From Dermatemys mawii (taxonomy: Eukaryota > Chordata > Testudines > Dermatemydidae), in the NCBI GenBank assembly GCA_007922305.1, contig ML677330.1, forward strand, positions 1,453,109 to 1,517,108: a DNA stretch of 64,000 bases, in the 5' to 3' direction. Below the pieces are notes generated by a model. It made no database searches. It was not told the DNA's origin and worked only from the letters and a program-made list of their open reading frames with translations. This document shows positions 24,901 to 36,900 of this stretch, piece after piece (position 1 is the stretch's first letter; every line of letters starts with the position of its first letter). A program made the translations under genes and the position numbers.

Positions 24901-27900
24901 GCTACTGTAATTTGGGGCTGAGGGTTCTGTTCTTCCACTCTATAAACAAGTGGCTGAGTGCACAGCCAGCTTTCTCAGGGGTGGGTGCTTTTTTCCTTTA
25001 TTTCACTAAAAAAGTTGATTCTGGGAAGGGCCAAATTCCACCTGTGAGTTACCTTCAGTGAGGATTTTTTTGGTTTTGCTCTGCAAATTTGGGTTTGTCT
25101 GAATAATCCATGTTTTAGTCACAGAAGTGATGACTTTGTAGGGGTTAGTTACAAAATAACCTTAAATGATGTGTACTTGTGAAGTTACACACACTGCTAA
25201 CCTCAGTCACCACATTTTCATATTACCGTTACCCTCATCCCCACTCTTCTTGTTCTTCCTATTGTTAGTTATGCTCCTTTGTTTAATCTTGTCTTCAATC
25301 GTAATCTCTTTGGGGCAGGGACTGTCATTTTACGTGCTGGCACAATGGTTTCCAGATCCCAAATTGGACGTTGGAGAATACTGCCCTTGTGGTGGTAGTA
25401 GTAATTAAGATATTTCTATGCTTGCAAAGAGATGGACTATAAAAACCATCACCAAAACAGATCCTTTCAAGCAAGGGAACAACCACTTTGCCTAGTTACT
25501 GACAGTATAATCTCAGAGAGGACAACTCAAGAGTGATGTGTTCTATATCAGACTTTATATATGACAAAAATGATAATGCGATGGGGGGGTAGTAGATGGG
25601 AGAAGGAAAATAACTTTCAGCATATTTTCAGCAACCTGTCCAAAAGGGTGATGTTCTTCACTGATGCCAGACCATAGAGCAATTTTTCTTTTTCTTGAGC
25701 TAATGAAGTACTTTGGTATTTCTGAAACATATAGTTCCATGATGTCTCATTGCCGGAGTTCTGCATCCCATAGCGGTATACCAAGAGCCGGAGATTTACA
25801 GATGGACTAAAAAACATAAAGCAATATATTATGGTTGCCACCTTTTTTTGAGTTGCATTATAATTCCATACACAGTACTCTTAACTGAATGTGAAACCAT
25901 GAATATTCACCTGGCTCCATTTAACCAGGAATAAAATAAGCTGGAGGCATTGTTCAAAGCATCCGGGTCGTCCATGCTGCATGCAAATCCTAAAACATCT
26001 GCACGAAGAAGCCTTAAAAAAAAAAAAAAAAGAGGGAGATTTTTCCTAGTGCTTAGCAATCTGAGTCTATATATAATATTAATGTATACAATAAATTCTT
26101 AACCTTTTCACATGGCTTTCATTTTCATCATCATTCCAACTCAGATTACTTGCAATGGGTTTAACCAAACTGCCAAAGTATGCCTGAAATAAATTGATAA
26201 AATGATTACCTCATAGGTTTCATGATATAACAAAGTTTTCGTATTCATAGTTTGCCTTTTTAAAAATTCCAGTAACAACCACAGAAACCCTTTAACCATA
26301 CCCTGGGGAAAAAAAACTTTTTACAAAAGCAACCATCTCATGAAAGGATATGAACATCATACTGCACCTTTGCTTTGTACTGTTATGATGTGCTAACACA
26401 ATGTGGAGATGTCCCATCATCCTCAAGCCCTGTCTACACTATGCTAACGTAACTAGTGCAAACTAGTGTACGCTCTGCACAAATTGGTTCCCTGACATAA
26501 TGCTGACAACAGTTGTGCTGACCATTGAAGTATCATGACTGCTGACTTCACTAAGACACAGTTACCTTTCATAGTGTAGGTAAGGCATCAGAAGTTTTGC
26601 TATCTTGAACACTCCTGCTTGTAATACACAGAACAGCCCTGGCACAAAAACAACTACGGTGAATAATTGAAATAGATGGCAACCGTAACTGGGAACCACT
26701 CCAATTTTATTTCCAGTACAGGAACTTCTCCTTTAAAGTTGTCCTAGTTAATGTCAGTGCTGATCATTTAGGGAACATGATCGTTTAAAGTTGTGCAATG
26801 CTCCCTTCTAACTTCATCAGCTGCCCAGAAGGCTATCAATTGCTGGCAGTTCAGCTGTCCCTCCCGCACTGTCATGTGCTGTTTCCTGAGACTCTTGTTT
26901 GTTGTGTGGGGGAGAGGGGAAGAAGGGGGGGCTAATGTCAGGGTGTCTCCCTTCCCTCTGCTCCTGCATCCCGCTTACCCCATTCTTCCATAGAGCAGGG
27001 GGGATACACGAGGGAGGGAGCTGCTGCCAGCTTGCTGATCTAATTAACAAGGCAGTGTACTTCTGACCCAATGCTTCATACTTAAAGGAGAATTGTGCAT
27101 CTCTATCTCGCAAACACAGAGTGTGTGTTTCTGTCTCCGTCTGCCCTTCCTCCTTTCCCGCTGCCTTGTAGAGTGTGTGAGTTAACCCTTGAGGGCTCAG
27201 TCAACTGCTAGTTCATTTAGCAGTAAGGCATTCCCTGGGAAATATCCCTCCCTCTGACTCCTCCACCTCAGCCAAGCTTCATAATCATCATTGCTGTGTA
27301 TCAGTATTAAACTATTTGTTTAAAACTAATAGTGTGTGTGTGTATATAGTCTTTTTGTCTGGTGAAAAGAATTCCCTTGGAACCTTAACCCCCTGATTTA
27401 TATGAATTCTTAGGGGGAGATTGGATTTGCTTAACATCGTTTTGCTTAAAGTTGCATTTTTCAGGACCATAACTACAACATTAAGTGAGGAGTTCCTGTA
27501 TATAGTCCCAGACTAGATCTTATAATTAATGGGCCTATATAAATCAGCTTGCAAAATATATGTTGAGTATAATAAATGTACCTCTTGATGCTGAAATTAT
27601 ACATAAAACAGTTTTAACAACTTTGAAAATCATTCAACCTTCAATACTATCATTATGATAGCCCTGAACTGTAAGATTAATAGATTATAAGCAAGACTTT
27701 CATTGACTGCATCACCTTAAACCTGGGATAGAGCTCTGTATCATCTCCAAGCATGTCTTTGAGGTAAGATACAGCTGATATAACTCTATGCCAAGGTAAA
27801 TAGTCCTCTTCATTTTGTAGATATTTTGTTAGATTCAGTGGAACAGCATAATTCAAAAGTTCAGCCCTGAGGAAGGAAGAGAGATAACTGACACAACCTT

Positions 27901-30900
27901 ACAAATCCTGCTTCATTTGTAAGTGGAACACACAGAGAAGTCTAATATAATGTGTGTTAATTGTAACCATGTTCTGTGGTTGCACATTCTTGTGAGAAGC
28001 TCTTTTCAGAAGGAATTCATTGTATGTAATTTGAAAACTTGCTTGCCTATTTTGGAAACAGTCTAATTTTTTTGAGGACAATACCATATTGTACAATCTG
28101 GGGGAAGCAGAGGGGACACATGCTCCTGAGGCAAGTCCTCTAGAAGCAAATCTATTCAAATCCCAATTTCAGACAAGTCAAGTTTGACATCAGTCTTCTA
28201 TTTGTTTCAGTGTCTGTTTGCCTTAGGTTTAATTTCTTCTTCCCTCTCCATCAATCACTGTCCCTTTTCTCTCTGTCCTCTAAATCACACATCATTTCTT
28301 CCTCAGTTGTGTACTACACCCAGTCTACCTCTTCTCTAATAGGAAGAGAGAAGGCCGGAGTGGACCCCTAAACTGTGAAAGAGGACACTGCTTGCTTTTG
28401 TGAACATGGGTGAGAGAAGAAGTTTTCTTGTCCCCCAGTTTCCCCCACTGCCACACTGACAGGAGCTAGGCTGATTAGGGATTCTGGAGAACCAACAAAC
28501 TCTGTCTCCTCTGGGAAGGAATAGGGGGCAACATCTTTCTCTCCTCTCTCCAAACAGTAGGAGGTGGGGGCTGCTGTGGCTTTCTTCTTCCATATAGCAC
28601 ATTCCCATGGAGGAAAGGAACAGGCACTTGTGAGGATTCAACTCATTGTCTAGTCTAAAAGTAGACTAAGCAGTGCAAGCACACCACTCTTCAATAGAGT
28701 GCTCTTGGGAGGGCAGCAATAAGTAAACTTGGGCAAATAGCTGATTGTTCAGTTCATTGGGGGAAAGAATCAGACAAAAATTCATTTCTGGCTGACCAGA
28801 CTGATGCTTCAGATATTTTTTCAATCAAAACGATATTGCAAATTCAACCTGAATTCACAAAATGTTTCAGTTCACCTGAATCCATATTTTTCCCCACCGG
28901 AAAAGGTTTCTGGGAAAAAATACAGACTAACAAGGCTGCTCTTCTTAAACCTGTGAAAAAATAATTTCACTTTGCTTTAGTGATGATCTGATTGACTTCA
29001 CAGCCTATTCTGGAGAACCCTCTTCCTCCCAATACATGGTGAAATGGACTAGGCATGTATAAAAGTCTGCGTCTGTGCACCTGCTTTTAATGGAGACTCT
29101 CAACCCCTTCTCCGCGTGGTGTATATTGGAGATTTTGTGCTATGAGGGGACATCTGAAACTCTCATGCTTTTAATTGTGTGGCAGTCATGGAAGAGGTGT
29201 AAATTTAATCCACAATGCAGTGGTGAATATGTCCCAGGGGCAGTATGGATACATGGCTCATCTAGGGATTAGTTTTCTCTTTCAGTTTGAAACATGTATA
29301 TTACATCAGTGACCAAAAGTATTTGGCTACAGATTTATCAACTTGTAGTAAAATGCAGAAAATCTGCTGACTATTCTGAGTATGTGTTAACAGAGGAGGT
29401 TGTTTCAAATCAGTAAAGTAATTACAATAATACCTAGGGCAAATGTAGTGCTTTTCATCAGTAAATCACAAAGCACTTTAAAAAGGGTCAGTATCATTAT
29501 CTCCATATTGCAGCTGGAGAAACTGAGGTATAGAATAGTTAAAGTGATTTGCCCAAGGTTAATCAGCAGGCCAGTAGCAGAGCCAGAAACACAAACTGGC
29601 TTGCAAATCTTTTCATGACCCAGAAATAAACACTGAAGATCTAAACATGGGGAAATAATTTTAATGTTAGGGGAAAATCCAATGAATTCAGTAGGGTTGC
29701 TTCTTTACTATTCACCAGTGGGAGTAATGGATTCACACTCAGACTGTGAGTTTGTATTTGCACAACGCAATGGGTATCTAGTGGTCTGATCACATGACTG
29801 ATAGCCAGAGAGTCATACTTTCTAATACCAGCAATTCACTGTTTGGTCTTTAGAAAAATCACTTAACACTTTTGTGTATCTCAGTTTCCTTATTTGCATA
29901 ATAGGGATGTTAATCCTTACCCACTTTAAAGGGTTGCTGTGAAAATTAGCTAGAATTTGTAATGCAGAATGAGTTTCACAGAAAGAACGAACTAGCTCTA
30001 AATATTGAACAAGTATGTTTAATAATCATAATATCTTGTATGTTGTGGGGTTTTTTGTATTGTATATGGTATTGAACATGAAGGGTTTGATTTTAAACAA
30101 ATTAGGGATACAATTTATGCACACACTTGCTGTGATTGTATGCGCAACTCAGTCACATGGGAACAAAGGATCATAATTAATCCTTGGCATGCACAACCGC
30201 AATAACTGCAAGTAAACTGGATGCAAAATTGTGCATATATTTTGCTTATGCAACTGTATTCTTAACGGGTTTAGTAACCAGGCCCAAGCTATCTTTATTT
30301 TCCTGATTTTTTTTTTTTTATGGAACTCTCTTATCAATAGTCCTTCCAGTTCTCACAGTGTTTATCTCTTTTATACACAGCTAGTCAACTGCGCTCCCAC
30401 AAGAGCCCTTCACTTCATCCCAAGGCAAAAGGAATTGTCTGTATTGTGTGATAACAGCAATTAAAGTGCTAAAGAGATTATTATAGCACTGTGCTCTTTA
30501 AAAGGGCTCAGATAATAAACTTGGGAAAAAGTTATGGAACATACACTGGAGGTACTTTCCAAAGTAAGTTCTGAAGGATTATTATGATGTCATGTACAAG
30601 AGCAGAGCAGCTCTGAAGGAGCTCTCACTACCATTCCAGGGCAATCAACATTGTATAGTTACCTGCTTTTATTCACCAAATAAACCTTGAAAAGGTACAC
30701 ATGGTTGTGTGACCAACAAAGAAGTTATGTCTCATTAACTGTCCTAATTCAAGATTCAGATAGAATCTGGTGGATTTTGGGATATCTATGGAGACATATA
30801 CACAGAGGAACAAACGCTCTGTGACTCTCCTAATATGTCTTCACTACCCACCAGATCGGTGGGCAATGATCGATCTATTGGCAATCGATTTATCGCATCT

Positions 30901-33900
30901 CATCAAGATGTGATAAATCAATTGCCAAAGGCAGTCCTGTCGACTCTGGAACTCCAGCTCACCAAAAGGCACGAGCTGGAGTCGACGGGGGAGCCCGCTG
31001 CCGATCGCTGCCGCCGTGAGGATGGCAGGTAAGTCAGCCAAAGATGCGCCAACGTCAGTTACGTTATTCATGTAGCTGAAGTTGCGTATCTTAAGTCGAC
31101 CTCTCCCTCTAGTGTAGACCAAGCCTGTGTGTGACACCTTGTTTCTTCTGGGAACGTGGCTTCATCTGGAACACTTCTGTCATTGCCTTGCCATCTGCAC
31201 CAGGCTCAAAAAACTGAGTTCTGCAGGCAGAGATAGGAAATAAATCCTCCTCCCATTAAAGTGAATGGCAAAAGTCCCATTAACTTTAGTGATTCAGGAT
31301 CAGACCTAATACTGGACAGGTAAGGCCAGCTCTAACTGATACCAATAAGAGTTGCATACACATTTGAATTTGCTCCTTACAGAGGAAAATGTAAGGGAAG
31401 ACAAGGTTGCTGAAGACAAACAAAGACCTAATTCTTTCTGTAGTTACAATAAAATAAAAGTTTAAAAATTCTCACCATCCAAACCAAGAGTGCCAATATA
31501 ATAACCAGACATGACATGAAAGCTATTTTGAAATGTCTACAATGTGTTAGTTTCATTATAAAACCTACCTTGCCAAAGAAAACACATCATCCATAAGTCC
31601 TGCACGATCAGCAGAGGAAAAATACTGCACAAGGGGAGGAAAAAAAAAAGAGAGAAAAAGATGTTAATATTTTTGTAGAAGAAACAGTAATGATCAATAG
31701 ATCCCCAAAACCAACCAGCTTGTAACCAAATCCAATTAATTTAATCAGACTCACCTGATGGTTGATAGCCAATAATCTGCTTATGTTGTTCCAAGTTTGT
31801 GTTTCATAATTTACACGATAAAATCCAATGTGGTCTGGATTTATTTTCAGTAAAGAATCAGGGTTGCTGGGTGTTATAGTAATTCCAGTGGCTGTAAACA
31901 AATAGTAATGAAATTTTACATGCATATAAATACATGCTAGGGGGGACTCACTGGAAATTCACTCCAAAAGTCATGTTTAATTTTAACCCATATCCACAAA
32001 GGATCCAAAGCTTAATTCTAGGTTGGTTGCTCTAAAATGGGAGAGATTAAATATATTGATGCTACATGTTTAGCTTAGAATAGGAAATAACTCTGGTAAC
32101 AGTGTGACTCTGTAGGCAAATGTTCATTATTAAATGGCGATTACCGTACTTAGAATAAGCGTAAAGGAAATTAAGTGTTTATTGCAAAAAGAATAATCAC
32201 AAAAATATTCCTCCTAATATTTATTCCAACAGCCTCTATCAGTTTTCAGTGTTATGGTTTGTATTAATATGATTTTATATTTTACCTATTTATCCTTTGC
32301 ACGTTTTTCCATTTTATGTCTATGCATCTCTTTTACTTTCCTCTTCCTTGACTCAGTTCCTATAACTACAGACTAATTAAATATAAAATAAACCAAGCCC
32401 TTACTCAAGACTTGAGGTTCATGGAAGTTCAGAATGAAGCCTAATCCTTGAGGATGATGTTCCATTCTCAAAAGTTAAATTGTTCCCACTGTCATCAGTT
32501 TTGAAAGTTCACTTAGGCCAGGTCTACACTAGTGGGGGGTGATCGACCTAAGACATGCAACTTCAGTGAATAGTGTAGCAGAAGTCGGCACATCTTAGGT
32601 CAACTTACGTGGAGTCCTCACAGCAGCAGCGGGCTCCCCCGTTGACTCCGCTTACTCCTTTCAGAGAGCTGGAGTACCGGAGCTGATGGGGAGCACCTTT
32701 GGGGATCAATTTATCATGTCTAGATGAGACGCGATAAATTAATCCCTAGATAGATCGATTAGTACCCGCTGATCTGGCGGGTAGTGAAGATAATCTCTTA
32801 GTTCCTATTCCAGTATCTGAAGTCATAAGCCTTTTACTCCAATGTGTGTTGACTCAGCTCTTAGTAAATAGTATTTCTCACTTTGGATGAACCATGCAAG
32901 ATATTTCAAAAGACTGTTCCAATTCATTGGGATAACTCTCAGCCTCCATGTTGCAGTGGGGAAAATGGTGAGAGAAAATTCTTTCATGCAATTTTCTGTT
33001 ATGCATCATAATATAATGAATAGGCTTAATTTTCATCCTACACTCTGAACGTTAAACACAAAGTTTAAAGTAATTTAAAAAAAACTAAACTAAAAGAGGG
33101 GAGAGAAGTGCTAAATACGAAAAGAGAATAGAAGAGTTGGTCATATATTTGAATTATGAAATTATTTTGAGCAGAAGAAATTTTTAAAATTTTGAAATGT
33201 AGAATTTTGGGGAAAAAACCCATGACTTTCATGGACATCTCCTTGGTTTTTTTGAGCACAAAATAGCTTTAACCAACTCCAAATATAACAGAGTATTGTA
33301 GTTCCCTCCACCTAAACTAAGCAAGTCTAGACGGCCACCTATCATTGCAAGAGATGTATTTATCACCATCCAAATCCAGCTTTTCCCTTAGGCTGATACT
33401 TAAGTCCCATTGCTGTCAATGGGACAGCACACTTTTAGCTAAGAGCGTGTAGGTGCTTTTTTAAGCATATCTTAAATGTTTGAATATGCAGTCCTTGCAC
33501 ATACACATGCTATCATTAAAATTAAATGGAAATCTTTGTTTTAATGTGCCACCAAATCCTCTAAATCAAATGACCAATTTTATAATAGGAAGAGTGTCAT
33601 ATTGTGTGAATAAGTAAGAATAGATTTTAATTCTGGGACTTAATTAGCATAATCCTGTTTATGGGAAAGGTTTATTCTCTTTCCAGGGATGGATCTCAAC
33701 TCCTTTATTCCCAAGCAGTGTGTTTCAAGCACTGAAGAGCATAAAAGTTCGTTGTTACTTTTAGTTCTTACTAAGATATTTTTAAAGCTTTGCATGATTG
33801 TCACATTGAACCTACTGTTATTCTTAAATGAAACATTACTGAAGTTTACCTGCAGATTCTGACTTATTGTAGAATGTAACATCTGTTTCGTTACCAGCAT

Positions 33901-36900
33901 ACCATTTCACTGGGATATTCCATGTGTAACTGCAATTATTTTAAATGAAAAAATAAACAACTTTTGAAAGACAACCTAGAATACCACCTTTCAAACATTT
34001 GTATCTATTATTATGATTAATAAAGAATACATTTATCATAGCACTCATGGGATCCAGTTTTATTATGCTAGGCACTTCATAAACTTACTTCTTCATAGTA
34101 AATTTATAAATATGTACATACCTGTGTACCTATATCTAAATAGCCACTAATATGTGACTAAATACCACATAACAAATTTTGGGTTTTTTTTTTACCAACA
34201 GCTTGATTATTTAAATATAATAATACTCTAAAGCAGCTTATGTCTTCCTAGCAAAAGCAGTTTATAAAAATCTTGGGTACAGGCAAGCTAATATAGATAC
34301 TTGATTATTTTTATTGAGCAAACTCTGCATAATTAGGACAATATTCTATTCTGAAGTTAAAATAAAAGGTCTGAAGTATCGGATAGCGTTCCTCTTTTAG
34401 ATATGGAGAATAGAAGAAGTTAGTCCCTAAAACTATTATACATAATTGCTGCCATGCCTCTGGCTGACTGAGCACAGGACTGGGAGCTATAGACTACTGA
34501 GTTTTAGCCCAAAATCTGGTATTGACTATGTGTGGTATTAAGCAAGTAACTTGTGTTTTGATTTAGCAAGGCATTTAGTCACACGCCTAACTTTAGCCAT
34601 ATGAATAGTTCCATTGACCAAGCTATTTTTCTGAAATATGTGGAAGGATTCACATGCTTAAAGTTAGTGTGTACTTAAGTACCTTTCTCAATGAGGGCCT
34701 TAATGTCGCTGTGCCTCAGTTTCCCCATCTATAAAATGGGAATATTTATCCTCCAGTATCAGAGGGGCATTGTGTGGACTAGCTAATTGCTGTACCATTT
34801 TATATTGTAAATGTGTGTTAATATAATTATACACAGCTGGAAATAGAGTCTTGTCAGGTAGTATTTCTGTATCATACAATGCTAATCTAGTAGATCACAA
34901 GGCATTTAGTTTCATAAGTATGATTATATGTGGATGGGTGACCTTAGCATTAATGTAGGGGTTTACATGTTCAAAGTTTTGTACTGACATTTACTAATTT
35001 ACCTTCGCAATACCGCTGTGTGGTAAGTTGCTAAGTATTACTATGCCTGTTTTACAGATAAAAAAAACTGAAACAGAAAATGATTCTTTGCGTCCTATAC
35101 AATGAATCTATGTTGGAGGCAGAATTAGAACTCATGACCTCTTGATTGGTTCAATCCTGTGTTTATTCTCTTAGACCACATTGATTCCTCAAATCTAAAC
35201 CAGGTCACCAGTGACCAGAAGTGGTTTTTCTGGCTGATGGTTCTTTGATTTGTGTGAAATTAGTTGGTGGTCAATGTCCCGCCCCCACAAAACCAACACC
35301 ACAGTTGACACTGGTTGGCAGCCTTGTTGGCAGTTTCAAGCAGAAAAGGCAAGAATTGTATGGACATGGGGACAGAACTACTCTTATTTGGCTTTACAGA
35401 TGGTCCTATGTGGTCCTCTGCACACAACCCTCCAGATGTGTCCTTTTGTTGATGCACACTTGCTGGGCAGCATAAGGGAAGGCTGCATTGTTCTGTCCAT
35501 GGTTGGACCTGTTTGGTAGATAAAGTCTCCAAGACTGTAAATACAGCATCTTCTATCATCATGAAATTCACTCCGAAATATTGAAAAAAGAAAAAATATC
35601 CATATGTAACTGAAACTGCTGTGTGATTTCCATTATGCTCAGTCCTCCATACCATTTGTCCTCCCTCCTTCTTATTCCTTTTGGATTTAGACATTTGGTG
35701 CTCTACACGGGGAGACCGAGCTGATGCAGTAGTTATCCTAGGTATGGGGAATTATTATACAGCATCTTGTTAAGTTTTCTTGTAATTTACTGGTTGTTCG
35801 GTTTCCCCCAAGACCTCTTCCACTTGGTCTCCCAAGAACTCCGTTTACCTCCAGTCTTGTCACTCAGGTTCCTTTGTTTGACATAAGGCAAAGTTATGCC
35901 GAGTTGATTAGACTCAAGCAAAGGGGATGGGTGGGTGGGCTATATACCATGTATCCAAAGTTACACAGCATACCTGTTCCTTTACATTTACTATACATTG
36001 CATTACATGTTTTGGGAGGTAACTGTATATTAAAGGTAGGGACAACTGGTGTGTGTGAGAGAGAAAATGTATCCACATGAGCAAATCCATCTACAACATC
36101 TCTCTTTCTACTGTTTGTCTACTCTACAGGACAGGCATATACCGTAAAACCTTACCCTAGTGCAGAGGTTGGTTCAGAAGAATTTGCTGAGGGGTCCAAC
36201 AGAAAACGTTTCTGTGTGACCTTCGAATTAGCTTCCACACTCAATACAGGGTATCCCATCTGCCTGGTCCAGGTGTCCATCACTTCCTTCACTGGCTTAG
36301 CACTTGCCTAAGAATAACAGCAGATGGTCACACTGAGAAAGCTAAATCGGACTGAAGAGGGAATAACACTCTCATGCTGAATGGACGGGAGACCAGAAAG
36401 GGAACAGGTTTCCCTTATTAATGTGAGGGCTTTGTTCCTAACAATTCAGCAAATGAGAGAGCAAGCTTGGCTCAAAAATATTTTATTTGTTACACCCTTT
36501 TATGATGCATGTAACAGAAGAAAAGTAATGAGCTGTCAGAGACATTTTAAATACTCTTAAAACAAACAGGGTTAAACTAGGTCAGGGTTCAGGCAGCAGG
36601 AGGGGCAAAGAATATTCCCTGCCCTTGTGGCTTGCTCCTCTCTGAATGCTTCAAGCTCAAATGCTTTTCCTCCTCTGCTGCCATCTGAGGAGGGAGTAGA
36701 ACACAGGAAAGACTAGCTGAGACTAGAGCACTATTGGCGAATCTCCTCTATTGCAGAATTCCCAAACTATCGTCTGCAAGCCAGTCCTTCCAAGTGCTCT
36801 GAAGGGAGCTGAGCTGCTGGCTCCATCCTCCAGATAATGTCAGGTAGGTGCCGGTGGAAGGAAAGAGGAGCAGCCAGCACTAGGGACTGCTGTTATAATG

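Larger units (their letters stand above)
27867..31568. other. ENPEP intron 13
   Basis: 3,702 bp. It contains an AGAGCTG-type T-rich fragment at about 28,740-28,930 (tentative), two MIR-like copies (29,440-29,600 and 29,800-29,995), a palindromic-family fragment at about 31,245-31,312 and one MITE (30,835-31,126). Confidence 0.5.
33930..36155. other. ENPEP intron 10
   Basis: 2,226 bp. It contains a MIR interrupted by a palindromic repeat (34,455-34,800) and a minus-strand MIR-like copy at about 35,005-35,170. A 144-codon minus-strand frame at 35,260-35,694 is not supported as a gene. Confidence 0.5.

Noticed and set aside
35260..35694. Minus-strand ORF of 144 codons in intron 10
   Set aside because: No similarity to ENPEP or another family, and exons 10 and 11 join perfectly without it.
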